Shown here in pieces: positions 1 to 5,391 of a stretch of 5,391 nucleotides of DNA. Source of the stretch: Microbacteriaceae bacterium (GTDB lineage Bacteria; Actinomycetota; Actinomycetes; Actinomycetales; Microbacteriaceae). Numbering within the stretch: position 1 is the first letter of the stretch; the number at the start of each line of letters is the position of its first letter. The notes below the pieces were generated by a model, which ran no database searches, was not told the origin of the DNA, and was given only the letters and a program-made list of their open reading frames with translations. The stretch covers positions 1 through 5,391 of the forward strand of contig JAAZFP010000149.1 of NCBI GenBank assembly GCA_012511645.1, read 5' to 3'. The position numbers and the translations under genes were made by a program.

Positions 1-263
1 CATTGCATTAATTCTGAGCTGGTGGCCATGGGCGACTGCGGAAGACGGGGGGTGTGAGTGGCGAACGGTGAGAGCCTCGCCGCGTGACCTGCGCAGCCTT
101 TTCGGGTCGGTCCGCGGGGTGTTTCGGGCGAACCTGAGCTTGTTGCCGTTCGGTGGCCTCGACCCACTCTCAGACCGCAGCAGCTGAGGGTGCCTCACAC
201 AGGTCAACTGCCAAAACACGGCAACCTCGACCAGGAATTTTATCCCAGTGCCTCACCCACGAC
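1..263. other. Region without a supported gene, downstream of the flavoprotein gene
   Basis: I find no convincing gene here. On the plus strand one frame is open from the window edge to a TGA at 185-187. It would encode a 61-residue tail with a tryptophan-rich stretch near its start and many Arg/Ser/Pro residues, and it matches no family I know. On the minus strand, ATG at 29-27 opens a frame that runs off the window edge after nine codons, with no Shine-Dalgarno sequence before it. The 9-mer GTGCCTCAC occurs twice (190-198 and 248-256). An imperfect hairpin (GGTC 202-205 with GACC 229-232, TGCC 209-212 with GGCA 220-223) follows the flavoprotein stop by about 30 nt. It is too broken and lacks a T-run, so I do not call it a terminator. 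Confidence 0.5.
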
Positions 264-1442
264 CTATGCGCCCGGGCGAAGCATGCCCCGTACGGTGCTC
301 GCAAGGGCGCGCGAGGATGACGGGTGAAAGAGCCCCGCGAGCACATCGCGGTAGAGTCGCGCGAGCTCACTATCGGCCTGAAACCCTCTCGAGCCCGCAA
401 AGCGCATCGCCACATCGACTGCAGCACGCGCCTCGTCCGTGACGAGGTTGCGCGTGGCAGCGAGCGCGAGAAACCAGTCGTCTCGGGCCCGCTGCTCATC
501 GACGTCTCGGGTGAGCACCCCAAGCGAGTCGAGGCTGCGCCGGTGGGCAAGCACAGCCTCAGTGAGGCGCGCTGCCACATCGGGGTCATCGAGCCTCAGA
601 GCCTTACTGCCGCTGGGCACCAGCACCACGCGATTAGCCGCGTCAGTCGCAAGTTCGAGCGCCCGGTCGGCAATGCCCGCGTAGACGGCAGCCGTCAAGA
701 TTGAGAATGATGAGAAAATCGCGAGGATCAGTGGGTCGCTGCCATCAAACGGTGGCATGGTAGCGGCGATATCGGCACGCTCGATGCGCACCTTGTCGAG
801 CATCGTCGTGTAGCTCTGGGTGGCGCGCATGCCGAGCGGGTTCCACACCCCAGGGTGCGAGATACTGCCCGCGGCAAGCTCACCTCCATCCCGACGTACG
901 AACCCAAAGACGAGATACGGGTCGGCCCGGTCTGGCTCGCACTTCGCGTGCACCCCAAGCCTGGTCCACACCGGCGAGAGCGTGGTGAACACCTTTGTAC
1001 CGGTGACCGTATACCCACCGTCTCCCGTGGGAGTAGCAACCGACAGCGCGTCCATGAGCACCGCGTCGTTGCCCGCCTCACTGATTCCGAATGCGAACAC
1101 CTCACCGGCGACCGCGTCGCGCAGCACCCAGTCGAGTGTGCTGATGCCGCGATCGTGCAAGAACCTGGCCACCTGCACCCACACCAGGTGCATGTTCACG
1201 CCGAGCGCGGTCGCGGGTGCGTGAGCCGAAAGGCGACGCTGTGCGCACACCAGCTCTTCAAGGCTGAGCCCTGCGCCACCCATCGACCCTGGCACCACGG
1301 CCGCAAGATAGCCAGTCTCGCGGAGCGCTGCGAGATCCTCCGCGAAGAACGCGTTCTCGCGGTCATACGCGGCGGCTCGACCGCAAATCTCGTCGAGCAG
1401 AGAGGCGGACAAGAGGCGATCGATTGCGTTGACGTCAGTCAT
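264..1442 (-). CDS. Acyl-CoA dehydrogenase-family flavoprotein lacking the usual catalytic glutamate
   Basis: This is a complete 392-residue protein of normal length for the soluble acyl-CoA dehydrogenase (ACAD) fold, presumably cytoplasmic and FAD- or FMN-dependent. The order of elements fits: an N-terminal helical domain (about 1-110) with the PGSMGGAG loop at 51-58; a central beta domain (about 115-225) with FGISEAG at 118-124, TGTKVFTTL at 147-155 and LGMRATQSY at 203-211; and a C-terminal helical bundle (about 235-385). In classical ACADs the C-terminal YEGTS motif carries the base that removes the alpha proton. Here the aligned segment after LYRD (363-366) reads FHPSSS (372-377), so no Glu is present there. 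The alternative helix-G Glu used by isovaleryl-CoA dehydrogenase is also not seen around 233-245. It may be a divergent dehydrogenase, a flavin-dependent monooxygenase of the DszC/HsaA kind, or another acyl-thioester enzyme; the substrate is unknown. The ATG start is the only start in its frame before an upstream stop at 1491-1493. It is preceded by a closely spaced GGTGGAG and a possible -10 element. Confidence 0.93.
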   Translation of the reverse strand: MTDVNAIDRLLSASLLDEICGRAAAYDRENAFFAEDLAALRETGYLAAVVPGSMGGAGLSLEELVCAQRRLSAHAPATALGVNMHLVWVQVARFLHDRGISTLDWVLRDAVAGEVFAFGISEAGNDAVLMDALSVATPTGDGGYTVTGTKVFTTLSPVWTRLGVHAKCEPDRADPYLVFGFVRRDGGELAAGSISHPGVWNPLGMRATQSYTTMLDKVRIERADIAATMPPFDGSDPLILAIFSSFSILTAAVYAGIADRALELATDAANRVVLVPSGSKALRLDDPDVAARLTEAVLAHRRSLDSLGVLTRDVDEQRARDDWFLALAATRNLVTDEARAAVDVAMRFAGSRGFQADSELARLYRDVLAGLFHPSSSRALASTVRGMLRPGA

Positions 1443-1444
1443 AT

Positions 1445-1454
1445 CTCCACCATA
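1445..1454 (-). promoter_or_regulatory. Close-set Shine-Dalgarno and possible -10 element for a leaderless start
   Basis: Read on the minus strand, GGTGGAG (1451-1445) lies only two bases from the ATG at 1442, which is short for a normal ribosome site. Overlapping it, TATGGT (1454-1449) fits the TANNNT pattern of actinobacterial -10 elements. Its last base is six bases before the A of the ATG, so transcription could begin at the start codon itself. No good -35 hexamer is seen 16-18 bases upstream. These are alternative readings of the same bases and neither is proven. Confidence 0.35.
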
Positions 1455-1486
1455 CGCGCCACCAGAAGTGCAGGCAGTGACCGACT

Positions 1487-1519
1487 GCTGTCACCGAGCT
1501 GCGGGTGACAGCCGGCTGT
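1487..1519. promoter_or_regulatory. Overlapping inverted repeats, candidate operator for the flavoprotein gene (or phoH terminator)
   Basis: GCTGTCACC at 1487-1495 is the exact reverse complement of GGTGACAGC at 1504-1512, giving a perfect 9-bp stem with an 8-base loop. The right arm overlaps a second element, the 12-bp perfect palindrome ACAGCCGGCTGT at 1508-1519. A further GGTCAC lies between this site and the gene on the minus strand. The cluster is about 45-77 bp upstream of the flavoprotein start and 46-78 bp beyond the phoH stop. Two overlapping dyads with no T-run after either arm look more like binding sites for a dimeric repressor (for example TetR- or GntR-type) than an intrinsic terminator. 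A U-less terminator for phoH remains possible. No regulator gene is present in the window. Confidence 0.5.
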
Positions 1520-1538
1520 GGTGAGCGGCACGTCGGCG

Positions 1539-1561
1539 CCACCCACCCCAGCCACCCAGCC
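1539..1561 (-). other. G-rich tract just after the phoH stop
   Basis: Read on the minus strand, this 23-base stretch begins four bases after the phoH stop codon. It contains five G-runs of two to four bases (GG, GGG, GG, GGGG, GGG and a final GG) separated by one- to three-base spacers. It could form a two-layer G-quadruplex in the phoH 3' UTR. Alternatively it may be simple purine-rich sequence of the kind common in G+C-rich intergenic DNA. Confidence 0.3.
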
Positions 1562-1564
1562 GCA

Positions 1565-2944
1565 CTAGTCTTCGAGCAGGCTCGTGACGAGCGCCGCAAT
1601 CTCGCTTCGTTCGCTGCGGGTGAGAGTGACATGGCCAAAGAGCGGGTGACCCTTCAGCTTCTCAATCACCGCAGCGATGCCGTCGTGTCGGCCGACCCGC
1701 CGGTTGTCGCGCTGCGCCACATCGTGAGTGAGCACCACCTTTGAGTTTTGGCCGATGCGGCTGAGCATCGTCAGCAGCACGTTGCGCTCGAGCGACTGCG
1801 CCTCATCGACGATCACAAACGCGTCGTGCAGCGAGCGCCCCCGAATGTGTGTCAGGGGCAACACCTCGACGATGCCTCGAGCCTCAACCTCGTCAAGCAC
1901 GTTCTGCGAAACGATCGAGCCGAGGGTGTCAAACACCGCTTGGCCCCACGGGTTCATCTTCTCTTGTTGATCTCCCGGAAGATAGCCGAGCTCCTGCCCG
2001 CCGACGGCATATAGCGGGCGAAACACCATCACCTTGCGGTGCTGCTGTCGTTCGAGCACGGCCTCAAGACCTGCGGCGAGCGCGAGCGCCGACTTGCCGG
2101 TGCCGGCGCGGCCTCCGAGCGACACGATGCCGACCTGTGGGTCAAGCAGCAGGTCGATCGCGAGACGCTGCTCGGCGCTGCGACCGTGCAGGCCGAAGAG
2201 CTCGCGGTCACCCCGCACGAGGCGAAGCGATCCCGGACCGTCCACGCGGCCGAGCGCTGATCCTCGAGACGAGTTGATGATGAGGCCAGTGCCGCGTGGC
2301 ATGCCCTGCAGTTCATCGAACCCGTCGAGCGCTTCGTCCTCCCACAGCACGCTCATCTCGTCCTCACCGATCTCAAGCTCGGCGATACCGGTGTAGCTCT
2401 CATCTGAGGCGAGTTCGGCGCGGTACTCCTCTGCGCCGAGGCCAAGCGCCGCCGCCTTCACTCGCATTGGGAGATCCTTCGAGACCACCGTGACGTCGAG
2501 GCCCTCGCTCGCAAGGTTTTGGGCGACCGCGAGGATGCGCGTGTCGTTGTCGGCAAGCCGCATGCCGCTGGGCAGCAGATCGGTGCTCGAATGGTTCAGT
2601 TCCACCCGAAGCGTGCCGCCCTCGTCACCGACCGGCACGGGGAAGTCGAGTCGCAGGTGCTTCTCACGCAACCCATCGAGCAACCGCAGCGCGCGACGCG
2701 CGAAGAAGCCAATCTCAGGATCGTGACGCTTCTTCTCAAGCTCGGTGATGACCACCACCGGCAGCACCACCTCATGCTCGGCGAAGCGGAAGAGCGCCGC
2801 AGGGTCGCTCAGCAGCACCGAGGTGTCGAGTACATACACGCGCTCCGCCTGCGGCAGTGCTTCGTGTGTGCCAGGGTCTTGCGCTACGGCGCGATCCCCC
2901 TCAAGGCTGAGTGATTCGGTGCGGGTGTGCTGATTGGCGGCCAC
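1565..2944 (-). CDS. phoH: PhoH family protein with N-terminal PIN domain (PhoH2 type): RNase/ATPase
   Basis: This complete 459-residue protein joins a PIN nuclease domain to a PhoH ATPase domain. In PIN (about 36-175) the expected acidic metal-binding residues are visible: D40 in VLDTS, E68 in ITELE, D132/D134 in ADNDTRIL and D157 in VSKDLPM. The PhoH part (about 250-455) has Walker A GRAGTGKS (278-285), the family segment LGYLPGDQQEKMNPW (319-333), Walker B FVIVDEAQ (376-383), LTHDVAQRDNRRVGRHDG (405-422) and the late arginine motif LTRSERSEIA (441-450). Mycobacterial PhoH2 proteins of this architecture couple ATP-dependent RNA unwinding to RNA cleavage; that role is inferred here. All catalytic motifs look intact. 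The start is GTG at 2944-2942, chosen because AGAAGGAG lies four to five bases upstream. Residues 1-33 are a low-complexity leader before PIN. The gene is separated from its neighbours by 219 bp upstream and 122 bp downstream, so it is probably transcribed alone. PHO-box-like repeats lie upstream. No antitoxin-like ORF is recognisable before it. Confidence 0.97.
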   Translation of the reverse strand: MAANQHTRTESLSLEGDRAVAQDPGTHEALPQAERVYVLDTSVLLSDPAALFRFAEHEVVLPVVVITELEKKRHDPEIGFFARRALRLLDGLREKHLRLDFPVPVGDEGGTLRVELNHSSTDLLPSGMRLADNDTRILAVAQNLASEGLDVTVVSKDLPMRVKAAALGLGAEEYRAELASDESYTGIAELEIGEDEMSVLWEDEALDGFDELQGMPRGTGLIINSSRGSALGRVDGPGSLRLVRGDRELFGLHGRSAEQRLAIDLLLDPQVGIVSLGGRAGTGKSALALAAGLEAVLERQQHRKVMVFRPLYAVGGQELGYLPGDQQEKMNPWGQAVFDTLGSIVSQNVLDEVEARGIVEVLPLTHIRGRSLHDAFVIVDEAQSLERNVLLTMLSRIGQNSKVVLTHDVAQRDNRRVGRHDGIAAVIEKLKGHPLFGHVTLTRSERSEIAALVTSLLED

Positions 2945-2949
2945 GGTGT

Positions 2950-2957
2950 CTCCTTCT
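2950..2957 (-). promoter_or_regulatory. Strong Shine-Dalgarno sequence fixing the GTG start of phoH
   Basis: On the minus strand AGAAGGAG (2957-2950) is followed by ACACC and then GTG at 2944-2942. The match to the anti-Shine-Dalgarno sequence and the spacing are near ideal. They decide the start codon of phoH in favour of GTG even though it is not ATG. Confidence 0.85.
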
Positions 2958-3040
2958 GCCCGGACTTCCGGTTCAGCAGGGTGACCCTCCGCTTTCGTCT
3001 CAAGTGGTGTGCCACCCTGACCAGGCGCGATGCCTGATAC

Positions 3041-3067
3041 CGGTCACACTACGCTCGTGAATGACCG
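3041..3067 (-). promoter_or_regulatory. Dyad covering a possible -10 element in the phoH upstream region
   Basis: CGGTCA (3041-3046) and TGACCG (3062-3067) are exact inverted repeats. An inner CAC/GTG pair (3047-3049 and 3057-3059) extends the symmetry with a two-base bulge. Within the dyad, TAGTGT (minus strand, 3051-3046) fits the TANNNT -10 pattern and would give a leader of roughly 95 nt. No convincing -35 hexamer lies at the right distance. A short hairpin CAGGC-GCGAT-GCCTG (3022-3036) follows in the presumed leader. The symmetry is visible in the sequence; promoter or operator function is a guess. Confidence 0.35.
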
Positions 3068-3095
3068 ATGCGGGGCCACGACACGCTCACACCGC

Positions 3096-3122
3096 GTGAA
3101 CTTGGGTGAACGATGCGTGAAG
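3096..3122 (-). promoter_or_regulatory. PHO-box-like direct repeats upstream of phoH
   Basis: Read on the minus strand there are three consecutive units: CTTCACGCATC starting at 3122, GTTCACCCAA starting at 3111 and GTTCACGCGG starting at 3101. The unit starts are 11 and 10 bp apart, about one helical turn. Tandem 11-nt units with a GTTCAC core are the known binding pattern of the phosphate response regulator PhoP in Streptomyces, and related regulators in mycobacteria and corynebacteria bind similar repeats. The site is 152-178 bp upstream of the phoH start and about 42-68 nt past the amidohydrolase stop, so phoH is the likely target. The distance to the best -10 candidate (about 44 bp) is longer than in typical PHO-box promoters, which weakens the call. 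Confidence 0.5.
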
Positions 3123-3126
3123 GTGC

Positions 3127-3144
3127 GGCGTCGAGGGCGACGCC
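3127..3144 (-). terminator. GC-rich hairpin after the amidohydrolase gene, candidate terminator
   Basis: GGCGTCG (3127-3133) pairs perfectly with CGACGCC (3138-3144) across a four-base loop. The stem is seven base pairs, six of them G-C, and lies about 20 nt beyond the amidohydrolase TAG. There is no T-run after it, as is common for terminators in G+C-rich actinobacteria. Its place between the stop codon and the PHO-box-like repeats suits a transcription end that separates the two units. Confidence 0.55.
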
Positions 3145-3163
3145 CGTTGCACGAGCCGGCCGT

Positions 3164-4459
3164 CTATGTCTGCGGGCGCAACCGAGCCGAGGCTGCGTGC
3201 GCGCGCTCGCGAATCGCTGGGGCGTCGAGTGTGAGGTGCTCGCCGTCAGCATAGACGTGCTGGCCGCCGATGAACACGTGACGCACGTCGGCACCGGTGG
3301 CCGAGAAGGTCAGGTGCGAGGCGAGAGATCCACGCGGGGTCGCCGAGGTGCGGCCGAGATCGAGCGCGATCACATCGGCAAGCTTGCCGAACTCGAGCGA
3401 GCCGGTCTCAGGAAACCCAACGGTTGCGGCCCCCTGACGGGTCGCGAGGTCAAGCACCTGTGCCGCGCTCACCACAGAGGCATCGTGCCGCATCCCACGA
3501 TGCAGAATGGTCGCAAGCTTCAGCTCTTCGAACAGGTCGAGCGAGTTATTGCTGGCAACCGAATCAGTGCCGATCGTGAGGGCAATTCCCGCGTCGAGCA
3601 TCTCTGGCAGCCGCGCAACGCCGCATCCGAGCTTGAGGTTTGAGACAGGATTGTGGCTCGCGCCGGTGCCGGTGCGGGCAAACACCTCAATCTCGTCGTC
3701 GGTCAGGTGCACGCAGTGTGCCGCGAGCACTCGCGCCTCGAAAAAGCCGAGCGAGTCGAGGTGCGCTGCCGGCGTGCGACCGTACTGCTCAGTCATCTGC
3801 GCAACCTCGGCACGCGACTCTGAGACGTGAATGTGAATGGGGATGCCGCTGCGCTTCGAACGCGCGGCGATATCCTGCAGCAGCTCAGGTGGGCAGGTGT
3901 ACGGCGCGTGCGGGCCGTAGGCGAGCTTGATCTGCGCGTCACCTGCGAAGCGCGCTGCCAGCGCCTCGGTCTCGTCGAGCACCTCGGCCCCGGTGAGCGG
4001 GCTCACCCCGGGAAACGCCACGCTGTCTGCGGTTGACATTGCGGGCGCGGCGAGCACTCGCATGCCCGCGTCACGCACGAGCTCAAGCAGACCCGCATCC
4101 CAGTGATACATGTCGGCAAAGGTCGTGGTGCCCGTCTCGATCATTTCGAGCATCGCAACCTCAAGCCCCACCACGATATCGTCGCGGGTGAGCCCCTGCT
4201 CCACCTCCTGCACGGCGGCAAGCCACGGCATGAACCCTTCATCATCACTGATGCCGCGTTGCAGCGTCATCGCACCGTGGGTGTGCCCGTTGACGAGCCC
4301 CGGCATGAGTGCGTGCCCCGTGAGATCATGGGTCACAATTGACCCAGACCTCGGCGTGCCGGCATAGCTGATGCGACCGGCGTCGTCGATCTCAAGTTCG
4401 GCCGGCGACACCTCGCCGGCCGGGGTCAGCATGGTGTCTGCGCGCACGATAGTGGTCAT
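3164..4459 (-). CDS. Zinc amidohydrolase, methylthioadenosine/S-adenosylhomocysteine deaminase-like
   Basis: This complete 431-residue protein belongs to the amidohydrolase superfamily, in the subgroup of MtaD, SsnA and TrzN-type enzymes. A small N- and C-terminal beta sandwich (about 1-52 and 360-410) surrounds a TIM barrel. The full metal and catalytic set is visible: H59 and H61 (GHTHG), H184 in GPHAPYTCP (182-190), H211 and E214 in HVSE, H248 in AAHCVHLTDDE, and D299 in IGTDSVASNNSLDLFEELK (296-314). The last motif and SHNPVSNLKLGCG (268-280) are typical of the MTA/SAH deaminases, which hydrolytically convert 5'-methylthioadenosine, S-adenosylhomocysteine, adenosine or 5'-deoxyadenosine to the inosine form plus ammonia. 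Deamination of another purine, or a chlorohydrolase-type substrate, cannot be excluded, so I give no symbol (mtaD would be the closest). The ATG start suits the usual N-terminus, although only a weak AGG lies upstream. It begins 44 bp after the acyl-CoA oxidase stop, so co-transcription is likely. A GC hairpin follows the stop. Confidence 0.95.
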   Translation of the reverse strand: MTTIVRADTMLTPAGEVSPAELEIDDAGRISYAGTPRSGSIVTHDLTGHALMPGLVNGHTHGAMTLQRGISDDEGFMPWLAAVQEVEQGLTRDDIVVGLEVAMLEMIETGTTTFADMYHWDAGLLELVRDAGMRVLAAPAMSTADSVAFPGVSPLTGAEVLDETEALAARFAGDAQIKLAYGPHAPYTCPPELLQDIAARSKRSGIPIHIHVSESRAEVAQMTEQYGRTPAAHLDSLGFFEARVLAAHCVHLTDDEIEVFARTGTGASHNPVSNLKLGCGVARLPEMLDAGIALTIGTDSVASNNSLDLFEELKLATILHRGMRHDASVVSAAQVLDLATRQGAATVGFPETGSLEFGKLADVIALDLGRTSATPRGSLASHLTFSATGADVRHVFIGGQHVYADGEHLTLDAPAIRERAHAASARLRPQT

Positions 4460-4503
4460 GCGTTCAGCCTATGCCAGCACCCTGGGGGGCGAACTCGCGA
4501 ACG

Positions 4504-5391
4504 CTAGCGCTGCGCTGCGGCTTTGGCGGCTTCCTTGGCCCGCTTGCGCAGCTCCTTTTCGTGGATCGGCCAGGTGCCAGCCGCAATCTGCGCATCAACA
4601 TAGGCCTGTGCCTCGAGCTGGCGCTCAGCCTCAATGCCCGTCGCGATCTCCGCACGAAGCAGCTCGGGGGTGAGCTCAAATGCGTCGACAAGATCGAGCG
4701 CCTGCTCACGAATGCGGCCAATCAGCCGATCGATATACGCGGTGACGGCCTCTGCTCGCGCACCCGACAAGCGACCGTTGATGAGGTACCAAGCCAAGTG
4801 CTTCTCGATGAGGCCGAGACCAAAGAGGTCACGCAGCCAGGTCATGACGGTCAACGTGTCGCCCGAGAACTGCGAGAGTGCCTCGGTGAAGGCCTCCCAC
4901 TGCAGCAACTCCGCGTGCGCCCGAGCCGCCTCGATGAGCTTCGCCTGCTGCGCGTTGAAGGCTGCCTGACCAGCGGCGGCGCGCTCATCCTTCGACACAC
5001 CCTTGGTCGCCTCGCGAAGAGCCATCGCAATCTGCGCGACCATGGTCTGCACGCGGTCGGCAAGCAGCGCCTGCTGGGTCTCAGGATCACGCACACCCTC
5101 CACCGCGCGTGCCACTTGGCCGAGATCGGCGATGCTCTGACCCATCTGGCGCAGGCCAAAGCGAGCAGCGCCCTCACCAATCTGACCGGCAACCACCTTC
5201 ATGATCGCGGCGACGTCGCCATCCTTGAACTGCTCGGCGTATTCGGTCAGCAAACGCTTTCCAACCAGCTGCAGCAGCACGTTGTTATCGCCCTCGAACG
5301 TGACATAGATGTCGAGATCGTGGTGCCAGCCGGTGAGCCGGTTCTTTGCGATGTACCCCGCCCCGCCCGTTGCCTCTCGCGCTTCCTGCAG
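4504..5391 (-). CDS. Acyl-CoA oxidase/dehydrogenase, C-terminal part (5' end outside the window)
   Basis: The reading frame is open from the right edge of the window to TAG at 4506-4504, giving 295 residues. The GTG at 5280-5278 is internal, because the frame continues upstream with strongly conserved family sequence. The visible part starts with EATGGAGYIAKNRL (visible residues 6-19) and TFEGDNNVLLQLVGKRLL (31-48). The Glu of TFEGDN, visible residue 33, is the expected catalytic base that takes the alpha proton of acyl-CoA. The remaining 250 or so residues form the long helical C-terminal domain of acyl-CoA oxidases, ending in a Lys/Ala-rich tail (KELRKRAKEAAKAAAQR). Acyl-CoA oxidases are usually about 630-700 residues, so more than half is missing. 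The enzyme forms the trans-2-enoyl-CoA in the first step of beta-oxidation. Whether it uses oxygen (oxidase) or an electron-transfer flavoprotein (dehydrogenase) cannot be told from the sequence. The amidohydrolase follows after 44 bp. Confidence 0.93.
   Translation of the reverse strand: MQEAREATGGAGYIAKNRLTGWHHDLDIYVTFEGDNNVLLQLVGKRLLTEYAEQFKDGDVAAIMKVVAGQIGEGAARFGLRQMGQSIADLGQVARAVEGVRDPETQQALLADRVQTMVAQIAMALREATKGVSKDERAAAGQAAFNAQQAKLIEAARAHAELLQWEAFTEALSQFSGDTLTVMTWLRDLFGLGLIEKHLAWYLINGRLSGARAEAVTAYIDRLIGRIREQALDLVDAFELTPELLRAEIATGIEAERQLEAQAYVDAQIAAGTWPIHEKELRKRAKEAAKAAAQR

Noticed and set aside
190..256. Direct repeat GTGCCTCAC at 190-198 and 248-256, considered as target-site duplication or attachment site
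   Set aside because: It is only nine bases, encloses 49 bp with no mobile-element signal and no terminal inverted repeats, so chance is the simpler explanation.
170..589. Minus-strand open frame of 139 codons overlapping the 3' end of the flavoprotein gene
   Set aside because: It is out of frame with the real gene for most of its length, and its Arg/Ser/Cys-rich composition marks it as a shadow.
855..1508. Long plus-strand open frame of 217 codons opposite the flavoprotein gene
   Set aside because: It lies antisense to a well-conserved ACAD-fold gene, has an Arg/His-rich composition typical of shadow frames in G+C-rich DNA, and contains no family motif.
2887..3006. Small frame starting with TTG near 3006-3004 and overlapping the phoH start, considered as a possible antitoxin
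   Set aside because: It would be about 39 residues, has no Shine-Dalgarno sequence, a rare start codon and a sequence rich in Pro/Arg with no antitoxin character.
3113..3643. Plus-strand open frame of 176 codons opposite the end of the amidohydrolase gene
   Set aside because: It is antisense to the conserved 3' half of the amidohydrolase, with no ribosome site and no recognisable domain.
4504..5280. Treating the GTG at 5280 as the start of a short separate gene
   Set aside because: The frame continues upstream without a stop to the window edge and encodes the conserved GGAGY and TFEGDN motifs of acyl-CoA oxidases, so the GTG is an internal valine.

Overview
The window comes from a G+C-rich chromosome. 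Its four protein genes are all on the minus strand and read leftwards. Strong codon bias towards G/C at third positions, a GTG start, an acyl-CoA oxidase-type enzyme and a PIN-ATPase form of PhoH together suggest a high-GC actinobacterium. A Microbacteriaceae-like organism is my best guess, but it rests on general impression and not on a diagnostic marker.

Layout in transcription order (right to left): (1) 5391-4504, the C-terminal part of an acyl-CoA oxidase/dehydrogenase whose 5' end lies outside the window; (2) 44 bp later, 4459-3164, a zinc amidohydrolase of the methylthioadenosine/S-adenosylhomocysteine deaminase group; (3) a 219-bp regulatory gap with a strong GC hairpin just after the amidohydrolase stop, a run of three GTTCAC-like direct repeats resembling an actinobacterial PHO box, and a dyad over a possible -10 element; (4) 2944-1565, a PIN-domain PhoH protein (PhoH2 type) with a GTG start and an excellent Shine-Dalgarno sequence; (5) a 122-bp gap with a G-rich tract and two overlapping inverted repeats; (6) 1442-264, a second acyl-CoA-dehydrogenase-fold flavoprotein that lacks the usual catalytic glutamate; (7) 263-1, a stretch with no gene I can support.

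How the genes relate: the oxidase and the deaminase are close enough to be co-transcribed, and the hairpin after the deaminase probably ends that unit. phoH most likely has its own promoter in the 219-bp gap, possibly phosphate-responsive. The left-hand flavoprotein also has signs of its own promoter and operator. I see this as ordinary chromosomal gene content: fatty-acid oxidation, purine-nucleoside salvage and RNA metabolism/phosphate stress. I found no mobile element, CRISPR array, RNA gene or clearly new multi-gene system. The most interesting points are the PHO-box-like repeats before phoH, the flavoprotein without a catalytic glutamate, and the overlapping palindromes with a possible leaderless start in front of it.
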